NCBI GenBank assembly: GCA_900555015.1
Contig: USJL01000009.1
Coordinates: 1-64,000 of the forward strand
From: an uncultured Oscillospiraceae bacterium
GTDB lineage: Bacteria > Bacillota > Clostridia > Oscillospirales > Acutalibacteraceae
Direction: 5' to 3'
DNA: 64,000 bases
Shown: piece after piece, positions 1 to 9,080 of the stretch
How the letters are laid out: each line of letters opens with the position of its first letter
Position numbering within the stretch: the stretch's first letter is position 1
Program-made: the position numbers and the translations under genes
Notes under the pieces: generated by a model
What the model saw: the letters and a program-made list of their open reading frames with translations, nothing else
What the model was told of the DNA's origin: nothing
Databases searched by the model: none

Positions 1-161
1 ACTATCCAGTTCAGGTTTCCACTTTCTGCGTTTGCGCTTCGCAGCTTCTCTTTCTCGTCCGATTCATTCTTAATCTCCGGATTCAGCACGCTTTCATCGT
101 GCTCTTCTGCCTGTTCTGCTCTGTTCTTACTCTGGTTCTTGTCCTGATTTTTATCTGCCAT
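1..161 (-). CDS. Hydrophilic protein of unknown function, N-terminal part only
   Basis: Reading the minus strand, an ATG at 161 follows a GGAGAGAG ribosome binding site and opens a frame that runs without a stop to the left edge. The visible ~53 residues begin MADKNQDKNQSKNRAEQAEE and are rich in Lys, Glu, Asn and Gln with no hydrophobic stretch, so this looks like a disordered N-terminal segment. I do not recognise the family. It is too short for the usual ORF cut-offs and its 3' part lies outside the window. It belongs to the G+C-richer left block. Confidence 0.5.
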   Translation of the reverse strand, partial: MADKNQDKNQSKNRAEQAEEHDESVLNPEIKNESDEKEKLRSANAESGNLNWI

Positions 162-392
162 TCTCTCTCCTTTGTATTTTCTGCATAATGATTTTCGGTA
201 ACTGTTCAGCAATCCTCCATTCTGTGAAACACCGAACGGTTACGTTCATAAGATTTACTGATTACTATATCACATTTTCCATTATGTGAACAGTTATAAT
301 TCCCGCGGTTCCTGAAGATAACGTTACTATGTTACTGTTCATTCCATTCTCAGTAACGCAGCCAAAATTCATTCTGGATTTTCATACCCTGA

Positions 393-1415
393 CTATACAT
401 GATTATTCTGCAAAATATTTTGCCTTGCATACGCAGAGACCGCAGATATGCCAGAAACTGTCACCACTGTCAGCATATATACCAAAACCGGACGCAGCCA
501 AAAATAAATCTGACAGTTGCTGACTCCCAGACCTTCTGAACATTTTTTCAGAAGATCTGATACTGCCGGATGAAGAAGATAGATCAGGAAAGCATATTTT
601 CTTCCGGTTTCCACCAGTACAGAGGGAAAATTTATTTCCCTTCCATATAAAATAAGCCACAGAAACAGACAGATCACTGCAACACAATTTCCTGTGTAAA
701 TTTCTCCTGCTCCTCGGAAAGCATATTCCATCATGCTGAGTGCCACACCGAAACTCATCCCTGCTTTCAATCCCCATTGCATCCATTGCTCCAGACGTTT
801 GCATACTATCTTATCCTGATATTCATGGATCATCTGACCTGTAAGGAAAAAGCTCATTCCTGTAAACAGAAAGTTTCTGTATTCCATAGTGTGATAAAAT
901 CTGTCAAAAAAGACACAAAACTCCGCTCTCCATAAAAGTATTGCCAGCAATACAGGTGCCATACAATATGCAGCCTTACGCATTCTCCATTTTTCAATCA
1001 GGAGAGCAAGCAGATAACAGTAAATTAATGCAGGAAGAAACCATAAATGTGCTCTTACCGGAGAAGTACTGTTGTACACGAAAAATTCCTTCAGATACTC
1101 TGTACTCACAAGCCCTTTTATCCATGTCCATACTCTCTCCCCATTCCAGGCTTTCATAAAACATTCCCAGATAAAATAAAACACAACTGAAACTGCAAAA
1201 AGCTTCATGATATGCAGGATTTTAGACAATATTCTTTTTGAGGCATTGCAATTTTGATAATAACAGAAATACCCGGATACCATAAAGAAAAACGGCACCG
1301 CACATCTTGCCAGTACTTTTACAAGCTGCCCGGCCTGTCCCGGAAAGCTTACATGGATGCATACCACCAGGCACGCAGCAATGGCCTTTACAGCATCCAG
1401 ACTTTTATTTCGCAT
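393..1415 (-). CDS. Acyltransferase-3 family integral membrane protein
   Basis: About 340 residues with roughly ten hydrophobic segments. The N-terminus (NKSLDAVKAIAACLVVCIHV) is the typical start of acyltransferase family 3 (OafA/WecH-like): a short basic lead, then a first membrane helix ending in a conserved His. Family members move acetyl or other acyl groups onto extracytoplasmic sugars or peptidoglycan. The substrate cannot be told here. An ATG at 1415 preceded by GGGTGAG is preferred over a GTG four codons upstream, which would sit on its own ribosome binding site. It lies in the G+C-richer left block and has no obvious operon partner. Confidence 0.75.
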   Translation of the reverse strand: MRNKSLDAVKAIAACLVVCIHVSFPGQAGQLVKVLARCAVPFFFMVSGYFCYYQNCNASKRILSKILHIMKLFAVSVVFYFIWECFMKAWNGERVWTWIKGLVSTEYLKEFFVYNSTSPVRAHLWFLPALIYCYLLALLIEKWRMRKAAYCMAPVLLAILLWRAEFCVFFDRFYHTMEYRNFLFTGMSFFLTGQMIHEYQDKIVCKRLEQWMQWGLKAGMSFGVALSMMEYAFRGAGEIYTGNCVAVICLFLWLILYGREINFPSVLVETGRKYAFLIYLLHPAVSDLLKKCSEGLGVSNCQIYFWLRPVLVYMLTVVTVSGISAVSAYARQNILQNNHV

Positions 1416-1562
1416 TTGATTTCTCACCCACCTTTTTCTGTTGTTTCATCTATAGCAGCAGAACAATCCGTAAATATCTAACCTGACATCATTTCAGTCA
1501 GACAGATAAAATCATCCGCTTCGCTGCTATAATATATCAAAGCGAACCACACATGTCAAACC

Positions 1563-2318
1563 TCAGGCAGATACAGAAGTCATCAGCCAGCTTCGGTCCA
1601 CCCTTGCAAGGAGTCTGGCATTATGATAGGCCATTCTGAGAGTCAGGCAGGTACGCCCCAGATATTTGCTTCCGTCCGAAGTTTTCATACACGCCAGTGC
1701 AAGGTCGGGTTTTCCCGGATGGCGGAGACAGATTGGGAGCAGCAGTTGGATTGAGTGATTATAATACTGTGGAATTGCCGTTCTGTAATCTGCCTCAAGC
1801 ATTCTTTTTGTCTGTTTCAGCGCGCCGTCAAACAGCTGCATTTTCATGCTGCTGTCACGTACTTCCTTTGGAAGACGGGCAGCATTTTCCTCATCCCCGA
1901 AAATATGCTCGTACTGTGGAATTACCGGAAGTTTTGTATCAAACACAAGATCTGACGGATTTTCCACATAGCATGCCTTTTCCGGCAGACAGGTGATTCC
2001 TTCTTTTAACAAATAGTATTCTGTATAAAAGCCATCCAGAAACCAGGGCTGCCTGTCCGGGACCAGATTGGGAATAAAATACGCATAAATCGGCTGATAA
2101 TAGTAATTAAAGAGTCCTGTATTAAATATGGCATAATTCTTTTTCTCCCACACCTTCTGTTCTTCATAAAGGCGTTTAAATGTATGTTCCAGGTATCCTT
2201 TCAGAATTCCGTTATCATCTGTATCCGAAAAGCTCCACTTCTCCGGCACCATCCTTGCCAGATTCTGAATCTGCCGATTATAGTCTCCGCAATAAGTAAA
2301 ATCAAATAAATTAATCAT
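1563..2318 (-). CDS. DUF3825-like cytoplasmic protein
   Basis: 251 residues, no signal peptide or membrane segment. The start is clear: GGAGGAGCCTG directly before ATG at 2318. The central part (FNTGLFNYYYQPIYAYF, then LVPDRQPWFLDGFYTEY) resembles what I remember of DUF3825, a Firmicutes domain of unknown biochemical function; I could not confirm this by search. A later segment rich in Leu and Arg resembles the C-terminal half of that family. It is divergent from the MerR gene and on the same strand as the acyltransferase 150 bp downstream, but the gap argues against tight coupling. Confidence 0.5.
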   Translation of the reverse strand: MINLFDFTYCGDYNRQIQNLARMVPEKWSFSDTDDNGILKGYLEHTFKRLYEEQKVWEKKNYAIFNTGLFNYYYQPIYAYFIPNLVPDRQPWFLDGFYTEYYLLKEGITCLPEKACYVENPSDLVFDTKLPVIPQYEHIFGDEENAARLPKEVRDSSMKMQLFDGALKQTKRMLEADYRTAIPQYYNHSIQLLLPICLRHPGKPDLALACMKTSDGSKYLGRTCLTLRMAYHNARLLARVDRSWLMTSVSA

Positions 2319-2692
2319 CAGGCTCCTCCTGTCCCTGCACCTTTCATATTGTCATTACTGTTCTCTCTTAATATTTATTGTATTTTGGAAAAAATATGGC
2401 AGAACTGCCAGATTATGATTTGTATGAAAATCAGTTTTGATTGTTATTATTTAACATACCATAATTTCTGTCAAAAGACAAGGATTAGCATCCTCCAAAA
2501 AATGTCAAAAATCACCATCTGACTTACCATTCAGCCAGTATAGTATTATCCATCCGGTAATACCTGATGCTTGTAGCCTGCCGGTCAGCTGTGTTATACT
2601 CTACACATATCAGCAATACGCAAAAGCAGGCTGAACAACTGTTTCTATCCGCATTTGCGGGCAAGACTATTTTTCTTAAAGAAGGTTTTACA
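2319..2692. other. Divergent intergenic region, with a promoter for the MerR-methyltransferase gene
   Basis: 374 bp between the divergent DUF3825-like and MerR genes. A plausible plus-strand promoter is TTGTAG (2571-2576), an 18-bp spacer and TATACT (2595-2600). The plus-strand reading frame is open from 2567, but the first start codon with a ribosome binding site (AGAAGG) is 2693. I see no RNA gene or terminator here. Confidence 0.4.
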
Positions 2693-3874
2693 ATGAAAAA
2701 AGACGGCTACTACTCTTCCGGAGAATTTGCACGGATGGCACATGTAACACTCCGCACTATCCGCTATTATGACAAACAGAATATCCTCAAACCCTCCTAT
2801 GTAACAGAATCCGGCGCACGTTTTTATACAGATGAGGATTTTGCAAGACTTTCCCAGATCCTGCTTCTGAAATATCTGGGTTTCTCCCTGGATGACATAC
2901 GGGAAATGACCATTGACGACTCAGACTATCATTTTATGGAAAATTCCCTGAACATCCAGTTAAAGCTGGTACGTGACCGTATCGAGCAGATGCAGCTGGT
3001 GGAAAAGGCAATCCAGGATACCACAGATGCGATCCGCTCCCATCATGCCATAGACTGGAATCAGATGCTTGACCTGATCCATCTGACAGGCATGGAAAAA
3101 AGCATGAAAAATCAATACCAGAACGCCTCCAACATTTCCTCACGCATTAATCTGCACAGCCTGTATTCCCAGAATAAACAGGGATGGTTTCCATGGGTTT
3201 ATGAGCAGTGTCAGATTCATCCGGGGATGAGTATCCTTGAACTTGGATGCGGTGACGGTGCTCTGTGGGCACAGAATATTTCCAGTCTCCCCGGTGAAGT
3301 TTCCGTCACCCTTTCTGACCTTTCATCCGGAATGCTTCGTGATGCCAGACGTGCTATCGGACGCAAAGACAGCCGTTTTTCCTTCGAGGCATTTGACTGT
3401 GCAGGAATTCCTCATGAAGACAGAAGCTTTGATCTGGTCATTGCAAACCATGTGCTTTTTTACTGTGAAGATATCCCCGCTGTATGCAGCGAGATTCAAC
3501 GTGTGCTCACTCCGGGCGGAAAACTGATCTGCAGTACCTATGGAAAAAAACACATGCAGGAAGTCAGCAGACTGGTCCGGGATTTTGACGACCGGATCGT
3601 CCTCTCCGCAGACAGACTCTATGAGCGTTTTGGCAGAGAAAACGGAGCAGATATCCTGGCACCGTATTTTTCCCGTATTTTCTGGGAAAGCTATAAGGAC
3701 TCCCTTCTCGTCCCCGATGCAGAACCGCTGATTTCCTATATCCTCTCCTGCCATGGAAATCAGAATCAGTATCTTCTGGACAAATACAAAGATTTCCGGG
3801 GATTTGTATCGCGAAAGACAAAGGATGGGTTCTTTATTACCAAGGATGCCGGCATTTTTCTTTGTGAAAAATAA
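2693..3874 (+). CDS. MerR-family regulator fused to a SAM-dependent methyltransferase
   Basis: 393 residues. Residues ~5-75 form a MerR winged helix (SGEFARMAHVTLRTIRYYDK, then SGARFYTDEDFARL), followed by the dimerisation helix to about residue 120. From ~180 a class I methyltransferase follows: motif I is ILELGCGDGALW, the post-I acidic residue lies in VTLSDLSSGML, and motif IV lies in DLVIANHVLFYCED. The MerR half should bind DNA; the methyltransferase half takes the place of the usual effector domain, so ligand or methylation sensing is likely but unproven. ATG 2693 has AGAAGG seven bases upstream; the frame extends 42 codons further up without a better start. A MerR-type promoter lies directly downstream. 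Confidence 0.85.
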   Translation: MKKDGYYSSGEFARMAHVTLRTIRYYDKQNILKPSYVTESGARFYTDEDFARLSQILLLKYLGFSLDDIREMTIDDSDYHFMENSLNIQLKLVRDRIEQMQLVEKAIQDTTDAIRSHHAIDWNQMLDLIHLTGMEKSMKNQYQNASNISSRINLHSLYSQNKQGWFPWVYEQCQIHPGMSILELGCGDGALWAQNISSLPGEVSVTLSDLSSGMLRDARRAIGRKDSRFSFEAFDCAGIPHEDRSFDLVIANHVLFYCEDIPAVCSEIQRVLTPGGKLICSTYGKKHMQEVSRLVRDFDDRIVLSADRLYERFGRENGADILAPYFSRIFWESYKDSLLVPDAEPLISYILSCHGNQNQYLLDKYKDFRGFVSRKTKDGFFITKDAGIFLCEK

Positions 3875-3903
3875 CCAAAATTTAACTTTTTTGTAAAAAG
3901 TAC

Positions 3904-3934
3904 TTGAAGGTGACCTAAGGTCACCTTTTATAAT
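3904..3934 (+). promoter_or_regulatory. MerR-type promoter with a perfect operator palindrome
   Basis: TTGAAG (3904-3909) and TATAAT (3929-3934) are separated by 19 bp, the over-long spacing that MerR regulators correct by twisting DNA. The spacer holds a perfect palindrome with arms AAGGTGACCT (3907-3916) and AGGTCACCTT (3918-3927) around a single A. It begins 32 bp after the MerR-methyltransferase stop codon and points at rfbA, about 170 bp away. The spacing and symmetry are seen directly; that the upstream MerR fusion binds here is inference. Confidence 0.75.
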
Positions 3935-4011
3935 ACAATCACCAGAGTCAGGATGATATCGTAACTCAGACTGACAATCCAGAAACCCGTTGATTAGTAC
4001 CGCAGTCGCCT

Positions 4012-4065
4012 GATATTTTGCTTATCATTTACACATTTACACAGATAGATAACTGACAAAATATC
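4012..4065. repeat. Imperfect inverted repeat at the composition boundary
   Basis: GATATTTTG (4012-4020) is repeated in inverse as CAAAATATC (4057-4065), and an inner TTATC/GATAA pair extends the stem. There is no T-run, so it is not an evident terminator. It lies between the MerR-type promoter and rfbA, close to where base composition changes. Confidence 0.35.
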
Positions 4066-4104
4066 GCTCCGACCGCATACTGCCAATAACAAAGGAGAAT
4101 ACAC

Positions 4105-5001
4105 ATGAAAGGTATTATTTTAGCAGGCGGTTCCGGCACACGCCTTTATCCGCTTACAACCGTAACTTCAAAGCAGCTTTTGCCTGTTTATGATAAGCCT
4201 ATGATTTATTATCCGTTAAGCACACTTATGCTTGCCGGAATTAATGATATTATGATAATTTCAACCCCTCGTGACTTGCCTAATTTTCAAAATCTTTTGG
4301 GAAACGGCAGCCGCTTCGGTGTAAAGCTTACATATAAGGAGCAACCGTCTCCTGACGGATTGGCGCAGGCGTTTATTTTGGGTGAAGAATTTATAGGAAA
4401 TGATTGTTGTGCCATGATTTTGGGCGATAATGTTTTTTACGGTGCAGGCCTTGGTAAAATTTTACAGTCCGCCGCAGAAAATTCCGAAAAAAATAACCGT
4501 TCAACTGTTTTTTGTTATCATGTTGATGACCCGGAAAGATTTGGTGTTGCCGAATTTGACAAAAACGGAAAAGTCCTTTCTTTAGAAGAAAAACCTAAAA
4601 ATCCTAAATCGTCTTGGGCTGTTACGGGATTGTATTTTTATAATAACGATTGTGTAAAATATGCAAAAAAACTGAAGCCGTCCTTGCGTGGAGAACTTGA
4701 AATTACAGATTTAAACAAGTTGTTTCTTGAAAATAACTGCCTTGATGTTAAACTTCTGGGCAGGGGATTCTCTTGGCTTGATACCGGCACGGCAGACAGC
4801 CTTATTGAAGCCGGTTCATTTGTTAAAACCATTCAAAATCAGCAGGGAATTTGCATTTCCGCTATTGAAGAAATAGCATACCGTAAAGGCTGGATAAGTA
4901 AATCTCAACTTTCCGCAGTGGCAGATGATTACGGTAAATCAAATTACGGCAAATATCTTAAATCAATAGTAGAAAATGACTTTTTGGAGGGTATTGAATG
5001 A
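4105..5001 (+). CDS. rfbA: Glucose-1-phosphate thymidylyltransferase (RmlA)
   Basis: Makes dTDP-glucose from glucose 1-phosphate and dTTP, the first step of dTDP-L-rhamnose synthesis in the cytosol. 298 residues, usual for the family. The N-terminal nucleotide signature [11 protein letters not shown] is followed by [25 protein letters not shown] and SWLDTGT are further family motifs. The start follows AAAGGAGAATACAC. First gene of rfbABDC; its stop overlaps the rfbB start by 4 bp. Base composition changes from the G+C-rich left block to the A+T-rich remainder at about this start. Confidence 0.97.
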   Translation: MKGIILAGGSGTRLYPLTTVTSKQLLPVYDKPMIYYPLSTLMLAGINDIMIISTPRDLPNFQNLLGNGSRFGVKLTYKEQPSPDGLAQAFILGEEFIGNDCCAMILGDNVFYGAGLGKILQSAAENSEKNNRSTVFCYHVDDPERFGVAEFDKNGKVLSLEEKPKNPKSSWAVTGLYFYNNDCVKYAKKLKPSLRGELEITDLNKLFLENNCLDVKLLGRGFSWLDTGTADSLIEAGSFVKTIQNQQGICISAIEEIAYRKGWISKSQLSAVADDYGKSNYGKYLKSIVENDFLEGIE

Positions 5002-6026
5002 CAATAATAGTTACCGGCGGTGCCGGATTTATCGGCTCTAATTTTGTGTTTTATGAACTTGAAAAACACCCGGAAGATAAAATTGTTTGCATTGATAAAT
5101 TAACTTATGCAGGTAACCTTTCCACTCTTGAGCCGATTATGAATAATAAAAATTTTAAATTTATTAAGTGCGATATTGCAGATAAATCGGCAATAGACAA
5201 TGTTTTTGAAACGGAAAAGCCGGATATTGTGGTTAACTTTGCCGCAGAATCTCATGTGGACAGGTCTATTGAAAATCCTCAAATTTTTCTTCAAACAAAT
5301 ATTATCGGAACACAGGTGCTTATGGATGCTTGCAGAAAGTACGGCATAAAGCGCTATCATCAGGTTTCTACCGATGAGGTTTACGGCGATTTGCCTCTTG
5401 ACAGAACCGATTTGTTCTTTACAGAGAATACGCCTATTCATACATCATCGCCTTATTCCGCTTCAAAAGCCGGTGCGGATTTACTTGTTTTGGCATATTA
5501 CAGAACATTCGGTTTACCCGTGTCCGTAACAAGATGTTCAAACAATTACGGACCGTATCACTTTCCTGAAAAATTAATTCCTCTTGTTATCAGCCGTGCA
5601 CTTGATAATCAGCCTATTCCTGTTTACGGAAAAGGTGAAAATGTGCGTGATTGGCTTTATGTTAAAGACCATTGCAGTGCAATAGATGCTGTTATAAGAA
5701 ACGGCAGGGCAGGGGAAATTTATAACGTTGGCGGTCATAATGAAAAATCAAACATTCAGGTGGTTAAATCAATTTTAAATTATCTCGGTAAACCCGAAAG
5801 TTTAATTACCTATGTTACCGACCGTCCGGGGCATGATATGCGATATGCCATAGACCCCACAAAAATCCATTCCGAGTTAGGTTGGCTTCCGCAAACTGAG
5901 TTTGATGACGGTATTAAATATACAGTAGATTGGTATTTAAATAATAAATCTTGGTGGCAAAATATTTTATCAGGTGAATACCAAAATTATTTTGATAAAA
6001 TGTATGGCGAAAGGTTGTCTGATTAA
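4998..6026 (+). CDS. rfbB: dTDP-glucose 4,6-dehydratase (RmlB)
   Basis: Converts dTDP-glucose to dTDP-4-keto-6-deoxyglucose with bound NAD. 342 residues, an extended SDR: Rossmann motif [10 protein letters not shown] at the N-terminus, STDEVYGD carrying the catalytic Thr-Asp-Glu, and YSASKAG (YxxxK). [10 protein letters not shown] is the sugar-nucleotide region. The ATG overlaps the rfbA stop, and rfbD starts immediately after the stop codon, so the genes are translationally coupled. Confidence 0.97.
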   Translation: MTIIVTGGAGFIGSNFVFYELEKHPEDKIVCIDKLTYAGNLSTLEPIMNNKNFKFIKCDIADKSAIDNVFETEKPDIVVNFAAESHVDRSIENPQIFLQTNIIGTQVLMDACRKYGIKRYHQVSTDEVYGDLPLDRTDLFFTENTPIHTSSPYSASKAGADLLVLAYYRTFGLPVSVTRCSNNYGPYHFPEKLIPLVISRALDNQPIPVYGKGENVRDWLYVKDHCSAIDAVIRNGRAGEIYNVGGHNEKSNIQVVKSILNYLGKPESLITYVTDRPGHDMRYAIDPTKIHSELGWLPQTEFDDGIKYTVDWYLNNKSWWQNILSGEYQNYFDKMYGERLSD

Positions 6027-6887
6027 GTGAAGTTTTTGGTAACGGGAGTCGGTGGTCAGCTTGGATATGACGTTGTGAAAGAACTGAAAAAAAGAAATTA
6101 TTTTGCCGTTGGTGTTGATTCTGCCGAAATGGATGTTACAAGTATTACGGCTGTTGAAGATACTTTCAGCAGTGTAAAACCGAATGTTGTTATTCACTGT
6201 GCAGCTTGGACTGCGGTTGACGCCGCCGAAAGCAATAAAAATGCCTGTTTTCTTGTAAATGCAACAGGTACGGAAAATGTGGTAAATGCATGTAAAAAAA
6301 CAGGGGCGAAATTAATTTATATTTCTACCGATTACGTTTTTGAAGGTAACGGCACAGCACCTTGGAAAACAGATGATACCGTAAATCCTTTAAATGTTTA
6401 CGGCGCCTCAAAATATGCCGGTGAACAAGCGGTTCTTTCTTACGAAAAATCTTTTGTTGTTCGCACTGCATGGGTGTTTGGTAAAAACGGCAGCAATTTT
6501 GTTAAAACTGTTTTAAAACTTGCAAGAAGTAATAAAGAATTAAATTTTGTAAACGACCAAATCGGAACACCTACTTACACAGCAGATTTGGCACGTCTTT
6601 TGGTTGATATGGCAGAAACGGATAAATACGGCATATACCATGCAACAAATGAGGGCGGTTATATAAGTTGGTATGATTTTACAAAGCAAATATTAAAGGA
6701 CTGTTCAATAAATGATGTTGTTGTAAATCCCGTGCCCTCTTCTCAATTTAAAACGGCGGCTAAAAGACCGTTTAACAGCAGGCTTGATAAGTCAAAACTT
6801 TCAGTAAACGGATTTAAGCCTTTGCCCGATTGGCAAGATGCACTCAAAAGATATTTGAATGAAATAGGGGAAATAAATGCAAATTAA
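6027..6887 (+). CDS. rfbD: dTDP-4-dehydrorhamnose reductase (RmlD)
   Basis: Last step of dTDP-L-rhamnose synthesis, an NAD(P)H-dependent reduction. 286 residues. Visible motifs are GVGGQLGYDV (cofactor binding), STDYVFEG, YGASKYAGE (YxxxK) and RTAWVFG. The start is a GTG directly after the rfbB TAA, a coupled start. Its 3' end overlaps rfbC by 11 bp. Confidence 0.95.
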   Translation: MKFLVTGVGGQLGYDVVKELKKRNYFAVGVDSAEMDVTSITAVEDTFSSVKPNVVIHCAAWTAVDAAESNKNACFLVNATGTENVVNACKKTGAKLIYISTDYVFEGNGTAPWKTDDTVNPLNVYGASKYAGEQAVLSYEKSFVVRTAWVFGKNGSNFVKTVLKLARSNKELNFVNDQIGTPTYTADLARLLVDMAETDKYGIYHATNEGGYISWYDFTKQILKDCSINDVVVNPVPSSQFKTAAKRPFNSRLDKSKLSVNGFKPLPDWQDALKRYLNEIGEINAN

Positions 6888-7416
6888 GGTTGAAAAAAAT
6901 GTTAATTCAATAGAAGGGCTTTGTGTAATTACACCTGCCGTTCACGGCGATGCAAGGGGTTATTTTACAGAAACCTATAATAAAAACGATATGGAAGAGG
7001 CAGGCATTTTTATTGACTTTGTGCAAGATAATCAGTCTGCCTCCGTTAAAGGCGTTTTGCGTGGATTACACCGTCAAAAAAATTATCCACAAACTAAACT
7101 TGTTCGTTGTATTTCAGGTTCGGTATATGATGTTGCAGTTGATATGCGTGCAGGCAGTAAAACCTACGGCAAATGGTTTGGAATAGAATTATCTGCAGAA
7201 AATAAAAAGCAACTTTTGATTCCAAAAGGTTTTGCACACGGCTTTCTTGTGCTTTCCGATTATGCCGAGTTTTGCTATAAATGCGATGATTTTTACCATC
7301 CTAATGATGAAGACGGCATACCGTACAATGACCCTAAAATCGGCATTGATTGGAAAATTCCCCAAGGAATGAAAATTATTTTAAGTGAAAAAGATAAAAG
7401 TTGGAAAAATCTGTAA
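6877..7416 (+). CDS. rfbC: dTDP-4-dehydrorhamnose 3,5-epimerase (RmlC)
   Basis: Epimerises C3 and C5 of dTDP-4-keto-6-deoxyglucose before RmlD acts. 179 residues, a cupin fold. RGLHRQ carries the catalytic His, VYDVAVDMRAGSKTYGKW and IPKGFAHGF are conserved, and the catalytic Tyr region is YKCDDFYHP. The start lies inside the rfbD end after GGGGAAATAA. It closes the operon; a terminator hairpin follows. Confidence 0.96.
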   Translation: MQIKVEKNVNSIEGLCVITPAVHGDARGYFTETYNKNDMEEAGIFIDFVQDNQSASVKGVLRGLHRQKNYPQTKLVRCISGSVYDVAVDMRAGSKTYGKWFGIELSAENKKQLLIPKGFAHGFLVLSDYAEFCYKCDDFYHPNDEDGIPYNDPKIGIDWKIPQGMKIILSEKDKSWKNL

Positions 7417-7421
7417 AAATT

Positions 7422-7462
7422 CGGCATCTTGAAATTTTGTTTTCAAGGTGCCGTTTATTTTA
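7422..7462 (+). terminator. Terminator of the rfbABDC operon
   Basis: Hairpin CGGCATCTTGAAA / TTTTCAAGGTGCCG with one wobble pair, followed by a T-rich tail, beginning 6 bp after the rfbC stop. Confidence 0.8.
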
Positions 7463-7548
7463 TTTTCTGCTCAATTTCTTTAAAAATATTGGCAGTTGAA
7501 AGTTTTAACGAATAACCCAAAAGAGTTAATTCAGTTAACACAAATGTG

Positions 7549-7578
7549 TTGATTTATTATTGGTTTATATGTTATAAT
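7549..7578 (+). promoter_or_regulatory. Promoter of the SLH-domain protein gene
   Basis: TTGATT (7549-7554), an 18-bp spacer and TATAAT (7573-7578). Downstream the leader has a tandem copy of GGGGTGAAAA (7606-7625) of unknown meaning. Confidence 0.55.
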
Positions 7579-7676
7579 TTACTCAACGATTTAAATTTAT
7601 GAAACGGGGTGAAAAGGGGTGAAAAGCAAATTTCATTAATTATTAAAATTTTTATTTGAAAGGCAAAGGTGATTTT

Positions 7677-8879
7677 GTGAAAGTTAAAAGTTTAAAAAAA
7701 GTATTCAGCCTGTTATTGGCTGTTGTTATGGCAATTTCCGTGTTTTCCGGTTTAAGCGTTTGCGCTTATGCTGCCGAGTCTAAAAAGATTGTAAGTGCTT
7801 CTTACACTCCCAAAACTCCGGGCACAAAAACACTAAAGTGGGGCAGTGAAAAAAACGGCTTTTTTTATGATTATGAAGAAGACGGGGATGATGTGCTTCT
7901 TTACTACGTATATATGTATCCTTTTGAAACGAATGATATTATTGAGGTTACATATGCCGATAATACTAAAAAGCAGTTCTATTTTAAAGAGGAATCAAGG
8001 TTCGGCGGCAGTTTTTATGCTGAAGACGGTGAAAAATTAGGTATGTCTATTGATGCCGATGTTAATGACTGGCAGGTAGGCAATAGTTATGATATAGGTA
8101 TTTTGCTTTATAACGATGAAGACGGCGATTCCGGTAAAGAGTATTTTTCAATTAAAGTTAATATCGGTGCATATGATAAATCGGAATGCGCTCATTACGG
8201 TATGTGGTATGATTACGGAAACAGTTATCAGGAAGAATGTTTGGCTTGTGAAAAAACACTTGCCAATATAGGCTTTACCGATATTGCAGATTATGCAGAA
8301 AATTATATTGAATATATTGCATACACTTCTTACCATAACAAATTTATCGCAGGTACAAATCCTCCGTATTATACTCAGTTTTCTCCAAGAACAAGTATAA
8401 CAAGGGCAATGCTTATTACTATTATTTATCGTATGGCAGGCGCTCCTTACGATAACGGTGAGAAAAATCCGTTTACTGAAAATCCGTTTGCCGATGTAAG
8501 CGAGTCGTCTTATTATTACAATGCCGCTTGTTGGGCAAAAATCAACGGCATAACTAACCAGTATAAGTTCAGACCAAACGACCTTGTTACAAGGGAAGAA
8601 ACTGCAAGTTTCCTTTACAGGTTTGCAGATGTTGAAAAATGGATTTCAGACACTGAAAAAGCAGATTTAAAATATGTTGATTTAGGCGAATATCCTGATT
8701 GTTCAAATGTAAGCTCTTGGGCAATGGATGCTATGAAATGGGCAAACAGTAACGGTATGATTACAGGCACAACTCAAGGTTACCTTAATCCAAAGGGTTC
8801 AACATTAAGAATCCATGCAACTAAAATTCTTTATGGCTTTGGTATGAGCTATGAAATCGGAACAGTTGTTTACTATTAA
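7677..8879 (+). CDS. Secreted S-layer-homology domain protein
   Basis: 400 residues. A basic lead and hydrophobic core end at AYA before AES, a clear signal peptide. Residues ~35-170 are an acidic, Tyr-rich domain I do not recognise; from ~200 there are three SLH repeats (FTDIADYAENYIEYIA; FADVSESSYYYNAACWA; VDLGEYPDCSNVSSWAMDA), each with an I/VTR- or R-type motif. SLH domains anchor proteins to secondary cell wall polymers. The GTG at 7677 follows AAAGGTGA; an in-frame TTG at 7656 is less likely. Its position after the rhamnose operon fits a cell-surface role. Confidence 0.85.
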   Translation: MKVKSLKKVFSLLLAVVMAISVFSGLSVCAYAAESKKIVSASYTPKTPGTKTLKWGSEKNGFFYDYEEDGDDVLLYYVYMYPFETNDIIEVTYADNTKKQFYFKEESRFGGSFYAEDGEKLGMSIDADVNDWQVGNSYDIGILLYNDEDGDSGKEYFSIKVNIGAYDKSECAHYGMWYDYGNSYQEECLACEKTLANIGFTDIADYAENYIEYIAYTSYHNKFIAGTNPPYYTQFSPRTSITRAMLITIIYRMAGAPYDNGEKNPFTENPFADVSESSYYYNAACWAKINGITNQYKFRPNDLVTREETASFLYRFADVEKWISDTEKADLKYVDLGEYPDCSNVSSWAMDAMKWANSNGMITGTTQGYLNPKGSTLRIHATKILYGFGMSYEIGTVVYY

Positions 8880-8895
8880 ATTTTAAATAATCTCG

Positions 8896-8923
8896 GGCGT
8901 GGTCGTTTGACCACGCCTTTTTT
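8896..8923 (+). terminator. Terminator after the SLH protein gene
   Basis: Perfect stem GGCGTGGTC / GACCACGCC with a GTTT loop and six T residues. Confidence 0.9.
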
Positions 8924-9080
8924 GTTGAAATTTGTTTGGCAATATTGCACAAAAATTTAACTTGCGATTTGTATATTGTGTTACGTAGGCAGAAACATAA
9001 AAAAAGCCCTTGAAAAATCTAAAAACAGTTATATAATACAGTGCAAAGAGAGGAAATTATGCGGCAGAGGTCTTAGGTTT

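Noticed and set aside
3323..3821. Several open frames on both strands within the methyltransferase domain
   Set aside because: The methyltransferase frame has clear motifs; the others are by-products of higher G+C codon use.
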